Positions 1-8,672 of a DNA stretch of 64,000 nucleotides are shown here, piece by piece; the first letter of the stretch is position 1; the number at the start of each line of letters is the position of its first letter. The notes under the pieces are model-generated. The model had not been told where the DNA came from, made no database searches, and was given only the letters and a program-made list of their open reading frames with translations. The stretch is from CBDIHP01 sp965279195 (lineage in GTDB: Bacteria; Planctomycetota; Planctomycetia; Isosphaerales; Isosphaeraceae): positions 62,001-126,000 of the forward strand of contig CBDIHP010000038.1 of assembly GCA_965279195.1 (NCBI GenBank). The letters run 5' to 3'. The position numbers were made by a program, and so were the translations under genes.

Positions 1-296
1 ATTTCCATGCCATCCTCGTGGCGGATGGCCTGGAGGAGCAGGCTCTCGGCGGGCTTGCCGGGCACGAGGGCGGGTCCGCTGTCTCCGCCTTTCAGGCGGG
101 CGGAGTGCGTATCGAGTTTCAGGCCGGCCTTCACGGACTTCGCCGAGGACGAGTGGCAGCCGAAGCATTCCCGGGCCAGGATCGGGCGGACGGTCTCGCG
201 GAACAGTGCCGCGGGCGTCGGGTCGGCGGCGCGGGCCGGGTCCGCGAGCGGGACCATCGCCAGCAACAGAGCCAGGAGCGCCGGGGCTCGATTCAT
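1..296 (-). CDS. PSCyt1-type planctomycete cytochrome protein, N-terminal part
   Basis: The reading frame starts at the ATG complementary to 294-296 and stays open to the window edge, so only the first ~98 residues are present. It opens with a signal peptide (MNRAPALLALLLAMVPLADP, cleavage near ARAAD), followed by 'LFRETVRPILARECFGCHSS', the single CxxCH haem motif of the planctomycete PSCyt1 domain, then the usual 'AGLKLDTHSARLKGGDSGPALVPGKP' type sequence. In this family PSCyt1 is normally followed by DUF1549 and DUF1553 in a protein of 700-1000 residues, often paired with a DUF1501 gene. Here the DUF1501 gene is 7 kb away. The protein is probably exported to the periplasm. The domain is clear; the missing part is inferred. 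Confidence 0.85.
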   Translation of the reverse strand, partial: MNRAPALLALLLAMVPLADPARAADPTPAALFRETVRPILARECFGCHSSSAKSVKAGLKLDTHSARLKGGDSGPALVPGKPAESLLLQAIRHEDGME

Positions 297-516
297 GGCG
301 GGATCCTCGGTCCGCGGCGGGAGGAGGAGGCGCGGGTGTTATCCGGGTGGGGATCGTCGGCGACGACATTGATATTGAACCATTGTGGAACAACCGCGTC
401 CAACCTTTTCGGCGCGGGGTGGTGACTTGCCGGTCGAGTCGGGGGCCTTTATGGTGCACTCGGCAGGGCCGGACGCCGGTCGGCCGCGTAACATTCCGCC
501 AACCGGAGCTGCTCCC

Positions 517-2391
517 GTGCGAAGATCGAAGTCGTGGATCTGGATCGCCGTCCTGGCCTGCACCCTGCCGACGCCGGCATGGGGTCAGGGCCTCGACGAA
601 GTGAAGGCGCGTTACACCAAGTATGAGTTCCGGATCCCGATGCGGGACAAGGTGGAACTTTTCACGGCCGTCTACGTCCCCAAGGATAGCACGCAACCCT
701 ACCCCATCCTCCTGACCCGAACGCCCTATGCGGTCCGGCCGTACGGGGTCGACCAGTACAAGTCGGACCTCGGCCCCAACCCACTCTTCGGCAAGGAAGG
801 CTACATCTTCGCCTACCAGGATGTCCGGGGCCGGTGGAACTCGGGGGGGACCTATGTGAACGTCCGTCCCGAGGGTGCCACGGACGGGATCGACGAGAGC
901 ACCGACACCTATGACACGATCGACTGGCTCATCAAGAACGTGAAGGGTCACAACGGAAAGGTGGGGATGTATGGCATCTCCTACCCCGGATTCTATACCG
1001 CCTGCGGGATCCTCAGCGGCCACTCTGCCCTCAAGGCGGCCTCGCCCCAGGCGCCGGTGATCGACTGGTTCGTGGGGGACGACTGGCACCACAACGGTGC
1101 GTTCATGCTCACGCACTGCTTCAATTTCATGTCGAACTTCGGACATCCCCGGCCGGAGCCGATCACCAAGTCGACTCAATTCCCGTTCGACCACGGCACG
1201 CCCGACGGCTACGACTTCTTCCTCCGGATGGGCCCGCTCTACCAGGCCGACGCCCGCTTCTTCAAGGGAGACGTCGCGTTCTGGAACGAGCTCATGGCCC
1301 ACCCCAACTACGACGACTGGTGGAAGGCCCGCAACCTCCGGCCGCACCTCAAGAAGGTCACGAATACCGAGGTCGAGGTCCTGACCGTCGGAGGCTGGTT
1401 CGACGCCGAGAACCACTTCGGGGCCCTGGAATGCTACAAGGCACTGGAAGCCTCGGGGGCGAAGGAGAAGAATCGGCTGGTGATGGGGCCCTGGTTCCAC
1501 GGCCAGTGGGCGCGGGACGACGGATCATCTCTCGGGCATGTGTCGTTCAATTCGAAGACCAGCCAGACCTACCGCGAGCAGATCGAGCTGGCGTTCTTCA
1601 ACCGGGTCCTCAAGCAGAAGCCCTCGCCCCACGGCGAACTGGCCGAGGCGAACGTCTTCGAGACGGGCACCAACGTCTGGCGGAAGTTCGACGCCTGGCC
1701 CCCGCGCGGCTCTCGCACGAGGTCGCTCTATCTCTCCGAGAACGGTGCGATCGAGGATCAGGCCCCCACGGCGTCCGAAGAGGTCTTCGACGAGTACACC
1801 AGCGACCCGGCGCACCCCGTGCCCTACCAGGGCGAGATCAGCATCGGGATGGCCCGAGAGTACATGGTCGCCGACCAGCGATTCGCATCGCGGCGCCCGG
1901 ATGTGCTCACTTACTCGACCCCCGAGCTGAAGGCCGACCTGACGATCGGCGGTCCCATCAAGGTTTCCCTGAACCTGAGCACGACGGGCACCGATTCGGA
2001 TTTCGTCGTGAAGGTGATCGACGTCTACCCGAACGAAACGCCCGACCCCGAACCGAACCCGACCGGGGTCAAGATGGGCGGGTTTCAGCAATTGCTTCGG
2101 GGGGACGTGATGCGCGGCCGTTTCCGGGAGAGCTATTCCGACCCGAAGCCGTTCAAGCCGGGCGAGGTGACGAAGGTGGAGTTCACCCTTCACGACGTCC
2201 TGCACACCTTCCGGCCGGGGCACAAGCTGATGGTGCAGGTCCAGTCGAGCTGGTTCCCGCTGATCGACCGCAACCCGCAGTCGTTCGTAAATATCTACGA
2301 AGCCAAGTCGGACGACTTCCGGAAGGCCACGCAGCGGCTGTACCGATCGCAGGCGCATCCGTCGAAGATCGAGGTGCTGGTTACCCCGTAG
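517..2391 (+). CDS. Secreted CocE/NonD (X-Pro dipeptidyl-peptidase S15) family hydrolase
   Basis: Predicted 624-residue alpha/beta hydrolase. I chose GTG 517 because it directly precedes a signal peptide (RRSKSWIWIAVLACTLPTP, then AWGQ) and has GGAG about 10 bases upstream; the frame is open further upstream to 385 but encodes nothing signal-like. The triad expected for cocaine-esterase/S15 enzymes is visible: Ser155 in GISYPG, Asp296 in GGWFDAE and His328 in GPWFHG. The C-terminal third is the jelly-roll domain (PVPYQGEIS to HTFRPGHKLMVQVQSSWFP). Family members hydrolyse acyl or amide bonds in small substrates; the substrate here cannot be told. The stop codon (2389-2391) lies inside a dispersed palindromic repeat. 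Confidence 0.9.
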   Translation: MRRSKSWIWIAVLACTLPTPAWGQGLDEVKARYTKYEFRIPMRDKVELFTAVYVPKDSTQPYPILLTRTPYAVRPYGVDQYKSDLGPNPLFGKEGYIFAYQDVRGRWNSGGTYVNVRPEGATDGIDESTDTYDTIDWLIKNVKGHNGKVGMYGISYPGFYTACGILSGHSALKAASPQAPVIDWFVGDDWHHNGAFMLTHCFNFMSNFGHPRPEPITKSTQFPFDHGTPDGYDFFLRMGPLYQADARFFKGDVAFWNELMAHPNYDDWWKARNLRPHLKKVTNTEVEVLTVGGWFDAENHFGALECYKALEASGAKEKNRLVMGPWFHGQWARDDGSSLGHVSFNSKTSQTYREQIELAFFNRVLKQKPSPHGELAEANVFETGTNVWRKFDAWPPRGSRTRSLYLSENGAIEDQAPTASEEVFDEYTSDPAHPVPYQGEISIGMAREYMVADQRFASRRPDVLTYSTPELKADLTIGGPIKVSLNLSTTGTDSDFVVKVIDVYPNETPDPEPNPTGVKMGGFQQLLRGDVMRGRFRESYSDPKPFKPGEVTKVEFTLHDVLHTFRPGHKLMVQVQSSWFPLIDRNPQSFVNIYEAKSDDFRKATQRLYRSQAHPSKIEVLVTP

Positions 2392-2515
2392 GTTGCGCCG
2401 CGACGCGTACTCGCGTCCACCGCACCGTCATCACGCCATTCCGACCCGAACGCACCCTTCGAGCATTCGCCCCCGTCGGTGCGGTGGACGCGGCCCGCTC
2501 GGCCGCGTCACCGCG
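2388..2515. repeat. Dispersed palindromic repeat, copy D, filling a convergent gap
   Basis: The left end is GTAGGTTGCGCCGCGACGCG and the left arm ends CGCGTCCACCGCACCG. The right arm starts CGGTGCGGTGGACGCGGCC, so CGTCCACCGCACCG is inverted about 60 bases later. The TAG stop of the CocE-family gene (2389-2391) and the TGA stop of the opposing DUF1080 gene (2508-2510) both lie within the element. Closely similar arms recur at 17446-17580. Confidence 0.7.
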
Positions 2516-3119
2516 CCCCCGACTTCAGAACGATGTTGCGGATGTGGCCGACGGACTCGAAGCTGGCGAATCCGAGGGGCTGGCAACTGCGGACCTCGAT
2601 GCGGGTGCTTAGTTCCAGCTCGCCGTGGACGATCGAGCAGGTTTCCTTGTCATCCACGTAACAGCGAACGTGGGTGTTGGTGACGACGATCCTGAAGCGA
2701 TACCACGTGCCGTTCTTGTAGTCGATGAACTTCGTGGTCTCGTTCTCGGAAGCGTCGGAGCCATTGAGCGAGGACAGGCCCGTGACCGAGTTGCCCCAGC
2801 CGCCGTTGACGAAGGTCAGGAATGATTTGCCGACGGGGAACGTGCACGCGGCGAAGAAGTCGTTGCCTTCGGTACGCCTGGCCTCGTAGATCAGCTCATA
2901 GTCGGATGTCGGGAGATCCTTGAGCGTGGATGTGATCGCAGTCATCCGGTTGCCCTTGCCCAGGACGATCGCGCCGTCTTTGACCACGACCTCGCCGGGT
3001 TTGTAGACCCTGGTCTTCTCCCAGCCTGCCAGGGTCTTTCCATCAAAGAGGAGGCGAGGCTTGGGGGCGTCGCCAACGATGAGCAGGGAGGCCAGGCAGG
3101 TCACGAGGGCGGGGATCAT
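2508..3119 (-). CDS. DUF1080 (3-keto-disaccharide hydrolase-like) secreted protein
   Basis: 203 residues. It starts MIPALVTCLASLLIVGDAPK, a short signal peptide, and runs straight into 'PRLLFDGKTLAGWEKT', the typical DUF1080 opening (LFDGKTLxGW). The rest is a single concanavalin-like beta-sandwich, with 'YELIYEARRTEGNDFFAACTFP', 'YRFRIVVTNTHVRCYVDD' and a final 'GFASFESVGHIRNIVLK' strand. DUF1080 proteins are secreted and very numerous in planctomycetes; some members act on 3-keto sugars. The neighbouring Gfo/Idh/MocA oxidoreductase is on the same strand, a pairing common in this phylum and consistent with oxidative sugar breakdown. The substrate is not known. Confidence 0.85.
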   Translation of the reverse strand: MIPALVTCLASLLIVGDAPKPRLLFDGKTLAGWEKTRVYKPGEVVVKDGAIVLGKGNRMTAITSTLKDLPTSDYELIYEARRTEGNDFFAACTFPVGKSFLTFVNGGWGNSVTGLSSLNGSDASENETTKFIDYKNGTWYRFRIVVTNTHVRCYVDDKETCSIVHGELELSTRIEVRSCQPLGFASFESVGHIRNIVLKSGAR

Positions 3120-3140
3120 GGGGCGGCCTCAGCTTGAGTA

Positions 3141-3268
3141 GGTAGGGTCTGGAGGCCGCGTCCTCGCAGCCTCCGCACCGACACAAAGCACGGCCGTCGC
3201 ATCCAGCGTGCAACCCTCGGTGCGGAGCTTCGCGTCCCGTTGGTCCGCGAGGCTCCGCACCCTACGCG
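3141..3268. repeat. Dispersed palindromic repeat, copy A
   Basis: The element begins GGTAGGGTCTGGAGGCCGCG and ends CGAGGCTCCGCACCCTACG. Both ends carry the TAGGGT(G/C)...GGAG core in opposite orientation, and each arm is itself palindromic (CCGCGTCCTCGCAGCC; GGTGCGGAGCTTCGCGTCCC). It occupies most of the 170-base gap between the DUF1080 gene and the 3' end of the Gfo/Idh gene. Related copies lie at 16411-16570, 41790-41830 and 42269-42389. Confidence 0.75.
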
Positions 3269-3289
3269 TCGATGCGTCGACCGGAGAGA

Positions 3290-4648
3290 TCAAAGCCCCC
3301 AGCCGGGTTCGAACTCCGGCTTGATGAGCCGGGCGGCCTCGGTGGAGTTGGTCACCTGGCCGGTGGAGGGGTCAAATTCCAGCGGCTTCTTGAGCCGGAC
3401 GGCCACGTTGCCCAGGAGCATGGCCTCCGTCAGGGTGCCGGCGTAGGCGAAGTTGGACCGGGCGATCGAGGGGTTGTTCTCCTTGATCGCCTTGACCCAT
3501 TCCGCCTTGTGCATTTCATCATGGTTGATCTTGGGGCCGCCCTTGGCCCTGGCCTTCTCCTCGGGCGAGGGCGTGTCCCTGCCGAGGACGACCTGCTCCG
3601 CACCGTAGTCGCTGGGCGAGAAAATCGAGCCCTTGTCGCCGACGAGCAGCGAGCCGGAGTCCGACGCCTTGCGGCCCTGGAAGAGGGCCTCGGGAGGCAG
3701 GTGACGCTTGCCGTCCTTGGCCCCTTCGTACCAGGTGAGCTTGACCGGCGGCAAGTCGCCGCGGGCTGGGAACTCGTAGGTGATCGTGGCCCAGGCCGGG
3801 TAAGTCTCGTCGTTCAGCTCGGCGCTCTCGGCCGAGACCTTGGTCGGCAGGCCGAGCTTCAGTGCCATGAACGGCAGGTTGGTGGTGTGGCAGGCCATGT
3901 CGCCCATTGCGCCGGTGCCGAAATCCCAGAAGCCTCGCCAATCGTGAGGGTGGTACACCTTGCTGTAGGGGCGAGGCTTCGCCGGCCCGAGCCAGAGCTT
4001 CCAGGCGAGGTTGCTCGGCACGGGCATCTCGGGCGGGCGGCTGACGATGTCGGGCGACTGCTTCCAGTACTTGAACGGGCGATTGGTCCAGACGTGAAGC
4101 TCGCGGATTTGGCCGATCTCGCCCGAGCGGATCAGCTCGATCCCCTTGCGGAAGCCCGGGTGCGCGGTGCCCTGATTCCCCATCTGGGTCGCGACCTTCC
4201 TCTCGGCCGCCGTCTCGCGCATGAGCCGGGCCTCAGAGCACGAATGGGCCAGCGGCTTCTGGCAATAGACGGCCTTGCCCAGCCGCATGGCCATGAGGGC
4301 GGCGGCGGCGTGGGTGTGGTCGGGGGTGCTCACCACCACGGCGTCGATCGCGTTGGCCTGCTCGTCGAGGAGCTTGCGGAAGTCGGCGTAGCCCTTGGCC
4401 GAGGAGTACTTCTCGGTCTTCTTGCCGAGGCGTTCGGAATCGACGTCGCAGAGGGCGAGGATGTCGCCGAGGCCGCCGACGTGGTCCGTGTCGCTGCCCC
4501 CCTTGCCGCCGACGCCGATGCAGGCGAAGCGGACCCGCTCGTTCGGCGACGTGCTCTCGCCATAGGCGGTCGGGCGGGCGACGTAGATCCCGAACCCGGC
4601 GAAAGCCGAAGTCTGGAGGAATCGGCGGCGATCGAGGCGCACGCTCAT
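3290..4648 (-). CDS. Tat-exported Gfo/Idh/MocA family oxidoreductase
   Basis: 452 residues. ATG 4648 is chosen: it follows AAGGAGCAGCACC, and the protein opens with a Tat leader (MSVRLDRRRFLQTSAFAGFG). The Rossmann domain has 'FACIGVGGKGG' for NAD(P) binding, 'ILALCDVD', and 'VVVSTPDHTHAAAALMAMRL' followed by 'GKAVYCQKPLAHS', the EKPxx-type motif, here with Gln-Lys-Pro. The C-terminal half is the alpha/beta substrate domain (GFWDFGTGAMGDMACHTTNL). Such enzymes oxidise or reduce sugars and cyclitols; the Tat leader places this one outside the cytoplasm with a pre-bound cofactor. It may work with the adjacent DUF1080 protein (inference). Confidence 0.9.
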   Translation of the reverse strand: MSVRLDRRRFLQTSAFAGFGIYVARPTAYGESTSPNERVRFACIGVGGKGGSDTDHVGGLGDILALCDVDSERLGKKTEKYSSAKGYADFRKLLDEQANAIDAVVVSTPDHTHAAAALMAMRLGKAVYCQKPLAHSCSEARLMRETAAERKVATQMGNQGTAHPGFRKGIELIRSGEIGQIRELHVWTNRPFKYWKQSPDIVSRPPEMPVPSNLAWKLWLGPAKPRPYSKVYHPHDWRGFWDFGTGAMGDMACHTTNLPFMALKLGLPTKVSAESAELNDETYPAWATITYEFPARGDLPPVKLTWYEGAKDGKRHLPPEALFQGRKASDSGSLLVGDKGSIFSPSDYGAEQVVLGRDTPSPEEKARAKGGPKINHDEMHKAEWVKAIKENNPSIARSNFAYAGTLTEAMLLGNVAVRLKKPLEFDPSTGQVTNSTEAARLIKPEFEPGWGL

Positions 4649-4837
4649 GGTGCTGCTCCTTGGCGGAAGGTCGGCGGGCCAGCGGTAGGTCGACGGGGGC
4701 GATCCTGACATTGAACCCGGTCGGTCGGCGGCCATCCAGAGGGCACCGGCGCGGATTGAAACCTCTGAGCGGGCATGCGACGATGTGGCCCTCAGCCCCA
4801 ACCCAACCCCCGCACCCCTCCGACGGAGGCCCGCCCG

Positions 4838-6946
4838 ATGTCGCCCCGAAGTCTTGCCCTCGGACTGGCCCTGATCGGCTTCGCTCAACTGAGCCATGCC
4901 GGGGAACGTCTGCCGATCCCCGACAAGCTGGTCGTGCTGACCTTCGACGACTCGGTCAAGTCGCACCACGAGGTCGCCCGGACCCTGCTCAAGAAGTACG
5001 GCTTCGGCGCGACGTTTTTCGTCACCGAGGGGTTCGCCTTCCCCAAGGATAAAACGAACTACATGACCTGGGCCGAGATCAAGGCCCTCCACGACGACGG
5101 CTTCGAGATCGGCAATCACACGCGCGACCATTTGGGCGTCTCCTCGAGCAATGTGGGCAAGCTGGAGGAGCAACTCGCGGCGATCGACGCCCGCTGCAAG
5201 GAATACAGCATCCCCAAGCCGACCTCGTTCGCCTACCCGGGCAACGCGATCGTGCCGGAGGCGATTCCCGTGCTGAAGGCCCACGGGATCACCTTCGCCA
5301 GGCGCGGCGGGGCCCCCGAACAGCCTTACGATCGGGGTCGAGGCACGGCCTACGAACCGGGCAAGGACCACCCCCTGCTCCTCCCGACCGCCGGCGACGC
5401 CCGGCCGTTCTGGAACCTCGACGACTTCAAGGCCGCCGTGGCGAAGGCGAAGGACGGCAAGGTCGCCGTCCTCCAGTTCCACGGCGTCCCCGAGGGCGAG
5501 CATCCCTGGGTCCACACGCCGAGGGAGCGGTTCGAGCAGTATATGGCTTACCTCAAGGACAACGGCTTCCAGGTCATCGCCGTCCGAGACCTGGCGAAAT
5601 ACGTGGATCCGAAGAACGAGCCGTCGGATCCTTATGCGATCATCAAGGCACGCCTCGCGAAGCAGGCCGCGGCCGAGGTCAAATCCAAGGGCTGGACGAT
5701 CACTTCAACCCGCCCGGAACTCGAACCGAATCTCTGGACCGACGGCACGACCTTCAAGCTCTCCAATCGCAGGAAGCCGAGCATCGACGGCGCCTGGGCC
5801 ACGACCTACGACGTGGCCGGCGGCAAGACCTATCGGTTCTCGGCGAAGTACAAGGCGAAGGATGTCGAGGTCGAACGGTTGAGCGTCGTGGCCGAACTGC
5901 GCTGGAAAGACTCTCAGGGCAAGAGCGTCAAGCGGGACGAGCCGAGCGTCGGCGGATACATGCGAGGGTCGCTCCCCACGGCCGAGACCGATTACCCCGC
6001 CTCGTCCGTGCCCGACCGCGACGGCTGGATTGAGGTGGCCGACACCTACACCGCCCCGTCGAACGCGTCCCAGCTCTCGGTCGAGCTGCACCTGCGCTGG
6101 ACGGCCCACGGCGAGGTGACCTGGAAGGATGTGCGGCTGGAAGAGGCCGAGCCCCTGCCCTCGCGGAAGGTCCGGCTGGCAACCGTCCATTACGTCCCGA
6201 AGGGCGGCAAGTCGCCGATGGACAACTGCCGCCAGTTTGAGCCATTCATCGCGGACGCCGCGAAGCAGAAGGCCGACCTGATCGTCCTCGGCGAGACATT
6301 GACGCACCCCAACATGAACAGGGCCTATCACGAAGTCGCCGAGCCGATCCCGGGGCCGTCCACCGACTACTTCGGCGACCTGGCGAAGAAATATCATATG
6401 CACATCGTCGCGGGCCTGTTGGAGAAGGACGGGCCGCTGGTCTACAACGTCGCGGTGCTGATCGACCCGGCGGGTCGGATCATCGGCAAGTACCGCAAGG
6501 TCTGCCTCCCGCGCGGGGAGGTCGACGCGGGGATCACGCCGGGGACCGACTACCCGGTCTTCGAGACCAGCTTCGGCAAGGTCGGCATGATGGTCTGCTA
6601 CGACGGGTTCTTCCCCGAGGTCGCCCGCGAGCTGTCGAACCGGGGGGCGGAGGTCATCGCCTTCCCGGTCGCCGGCTGCAATCCCCTGCTCGTCCGGGCT
6701 CGGGCCTGCGAGAACCACCTCTATGTCGTCAGCAGCACCTACACCGACGCCGGGGCCAACTGGATGATCTCGGGCATCTTCGACCACAACGGCGACATCC
6801 TCGCACAGGCACCGAGGTGGGGCAGCGTGGCCGTGGCGGAGGTCGACCTGAACCGAAAGACCCACTGGGTCAGCCTGGGCGACTACCGCGCCCAGCTCCC
6901 CCGGCACCGGCCCGGTTTGCCCTCCAGCCAGCCGCCCGTCCCATGA
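4838..6946 (+). CDS. Fusion: polysaccharide deacetylase + beta-sandwich + carbon-nitrogen hydrolase
   Basis: 702 residues. Start ATG 4838 follows CGGAGG and encodes a signal peptide (MSPRSLALGLALIGFAQL, then SHAGE). Residues ~28-255 are a NodB-type deacetylase: the TFDD pair at 37-38, and His94 and His98 in NHTRDH as metal ligands. Residues ~285-435 look like a carbohydrate-binding-type beta-sandwich (LEPNLWTDGTTFKL to GEVTWKDVRLEE). Residues ~443-695 form a nitrilase-superfamily amidase with Glu486 (GETLTH), Lys554 (KYRKVCLP) and Cys587 (MMVCYDG) all present. One exported protein therefore carries two C-N bond cleaving domains, plausibly acting in turn on an amino-sugar polymer (inference). 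The gene stands alone between the Gfo/Idh and DUF1501 genes. Confidence 0.85.
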   Translation: MSPRSLALGLALIGFAQLSHAGERLPIPDKLVVLTFDDSVKSHHEVARTLLKKYGFGATFFVTEGFAFPKDKTNYMTWAEIKALHDDGFEIGNHTRDHLGVSSSNVGKLEEQLAAIDARCKEYSIPKPTSFAYPGNAIVPEAIPVLKAHGITFARRGGAPEQPYDRGRGTAYEPGKDHPLLLPTAGDARPFWNLDDFKAAVAKAKDGKVAVLQFHGVPEGEHPWVHTPRERFEQYMAYLKDNGFQVIAVRDLAKYVDPKNEPSDPYAIIKARLAKQAAAEVKSKGWTITSTRPELEPNLWTDGTTFKLSNRRKPSIDGAWATTYDVAGGKTYRFSAKYKAKDVEVERLSVVAELRWKDSQGKSVKRDEPSVGGYMRGSLPTAETDYPASSVPDRDGWIEVADTYTAPSNASQLSVELHLRWTAHGEVTWKDVRLEEAEPLPSRKVRLATVHYVPKGGKSPMDNCRQFEPFIADAAKQKADLIVLGETLTHPNMNRAYHEVAEPIPGPSTDYFGDLAKKYHMHIVAGLLEKDGPLVYNVAVLIDPAGRIIGKYRKVCLPRGEVDAGITPGTDYPVFETSFGKVGMMVCYDGFFPEVARELSNRGAEVIAFPVAGCNPLLVRARACENHLYVVSSTYTDAGANWMISGIFDHNGDILAQAPRWGSVAVAEVDLNRKTHWVSLGDYRAQLPRHRPGLPSSQPPVP

Positions 6947-7060
6947 TCGGCCCCTTTCGTGTTCGGATGAGGTTGTACAAACCGAGGGAATTCGGTCGAA
7001 TAGTTGTTCAACGCCCGCGCGAACGGCCGGGCGGTCCGTGGCACCCGAGCGAGTCAGGCG

Positions 7061-8467
7061 ATGACGATTCCGACGCATCGGCATCCTTTCGGAGTCATCC
7101 GCCGGGAATTCCTCCAGGTGGGGTTCTCCGGGTTCCTCGGCATGGGCCTGCCGGGGATCCTCGCCAGGCAGTCGCAAGCGGCGGGGCGCGGGGCGAATGA
7201 GGTCTCGGCCTCGCCCCGGGCGAAGTCGATGATCCTGGTCTTCCTGACCGGGGGCCTCTGCCACATCGACTCGTTCGACCCCAAGCCCGAGGCCCCCGAC
7301 GGCATACGGGGCGATTTCAAGCCGATCCAGACCGCGGCCCCCGGGGTCCACTACAGCGAGGTCTTCCCCAAGCTCGCCCAGCGGGCGGACCGGCTGGCGG
7401 TTGTCCGGTCGATGTCGCACGGCTTCAACAACCACCTGAACGCCACGCATGAGGTCCTCACGGGCCACCCGCAGCCGGGGGCGTTCTTCGATAAGATCGC
7501 GTCTCGGACCGACTTCCCCTGCTACGCCTCCACGCTGAGCTACCTCCGTCCCCAGCCGGACGGGGTGCCCAGCGGCGTGAACCTGCCGACGTTCCTGATG
7601 GAAGGCCCGCTCGTTTGGCCGGGCCAGCATGCCGGGTTCCTCGGGCCCAAATATGATCCCTGGCAGATCAAGCAGGACCCCAACGGCAAGCGGTTCAAGG
7701 TCGAGGACCTGAGCCTGCCCGAAGGGTTCAGCGTCGAGCGGCTCGGCTCGCGCCGGGGGTTGCTCGATGAGATGGCCCGGCAGCGCGACCACCTCGGCGA
7801 GGCGACCTCCGACGACCCGATGGGCGGGCCACGCGACCTGGCCTACTCGCTGCTGCTCTCGGGCAAGGTCGGCCGGGCGTTCGAGTTGGGCCGCGAGCAG
7901 GACGCTGTCCGCGACCGCTACGGCCGGCACGCGTTCGGGCAGTCGCTCCTGCTGGCCCGCCGGCTTGTGGAGGCGGGAGTGCCTATTGTTCAGGTGAACA
8001 TGGGTCGGGTCCAGAACTGGGACACCCACGACGCCAACTGCAAGACTCTCAAGCAGCGCCTTGTTCCGCCGACCGATCAGGGGGTCTCGGCCCTGCTCGA
8101 CGATCTCGCCGAGCGCGGCCTACTGGACGAGACTCTTGTCATCATGACCGGCGAGTTCGGCCGGACGCCCCGGATCGGGGCGAACGCCGGCAACGGAAAC
8201 ACCGCCTCGGGGCGCGACCACTGGTCGAACTGCTTCTCGACCGTCTTCGCCGGCGGCGGGATCCGAGGGGGCCAGGCGATCGGGCAGTCGGACCGGCTCG
8301 GGGCCTACCCCGGCAGCCGGCCCTACCGCCCGGCCGACCTCGCGGCCACGGTCTACTCGGCCTTCGGGCTCGACCCCGCCGTCGAGCTCAGGGACAAACT
8401 CGACCGGCCCATCCGCCTCTGCGACGGCGAGGTCATCCGGCCGCTCTACGACGGCGCAACCGTCTGA
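7061..8467 (+). CDS. DUF1501 protein with Tat leader
   Basis: 468 residues from ATG 7061. An upstream ATG at 7004 is in frame, but the leader reads best from 7061: HPFGVIRREFLQVGFSGFLG is a Tat-like signal. The body has the DUF1501 hallmarks: 'AKSMILVFLTGGLCHIDSFDPKPEAP' near the N-terminus, 'PIVQVNMGRVQNWDTHDANC', 'ETLVIMTGEFGRTPRIG' and 'GRDHWSNCFSTVFAGGGI'. DUF1501 belongs to the alkaline-phosphatase/sulfatase-like fold; in planctomycetes it is usually next to a PSCyt1/DUF1549/DUF1553 gene. No such partner is adjacent here, the nearest being the fragment at 1-296. The enzymatic role is unknown. Confidence 0.9.
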   Translation: MTIPTHRHPFGVIRREFLQVGFSGFLGMGLPGILARQSQAAGRGANEVSASPRAKSMILVFLTGGLCHIDSFDPKPEAPDGIRGDFKPIQTAAPGVHYSEVFPKLAQRADRLAVVRSMSHGFNNHLNATHEVLTGHPQPGAFFDKIASRTDFPCYASTLSYLRPQPDGVPSGVNLPTFLMEGPLVWPGQHAGFLGPKYDPWQIKQDPNGKRFKVEDLSLPEGFSVERLGSRRGLLDEMARQRDHLGEATSDDPMGGPRDLAYSLLLSGKVGRAFELGREQDAVRDRYGRHAFGQSLLLARRLVEAGVPIVQVNMGRVQNWDTHDANCKTLKQRLVPPTDQGVSALLDDLAERGLLDETLVIMTGEFGRTPRIGANAGNGNTASGRDHWSNCFSTVFAGGGIRGGQAIGQSDRLGAYPGSRPYRPADLAATVYSAFGLDPAVELRDKLDRPIRLCDGEVIRPLYDGATV

Positions 8468-8502
8468 CCCTCAATGACTTCTGTTTGCCAACAGTGGCGA
8501 CA

Positions 8503-8563
8503 GCCCGCCGGGGAGGGGTCCCACGCGCGCCCCAACACAGGGCGACGTGACTCCCCGGCGGGC
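8503..8563. terminator. Inverted repeat between convergent DUF1501 and S9 genes
   Basis: GCCCGCCGGGGAG (8503-8515) is followed 35 bases later by its exact reverse complement CTCCCCGGCGGGC (8551-8563). It lies in the 205-base gap between two convergent stops and could serve as a two-way terminator. There is no T-run, so factor-independent termination is uncertain. Confidence 0.45.
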
Positions 8564-8672
8564 CATCCTCTCGGACAGACTTGATACTGAGATTCAGTCT
8601 CAAGACGGGTCCGAGTTTATTCGGTCCGCCGGGGCGGGTCAAGGGGATGTCGCGTTTTCGCGACGGGCTCGC

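Noticed and set aside
2388..3268. CRISPR array suggested by recurrent short repeats
   Set aside because: The repeats are inverted, unevenly spaced and spread over 40 kb; there is no regular repeat-spacer pattern and no cas gene.
5705..8029. A 774-codon open frame on the minus strand
   Set aside because: Antisense to the deacetylase-amidase fusion and DUF1501 genes; its composition is typical of a shadow frame.
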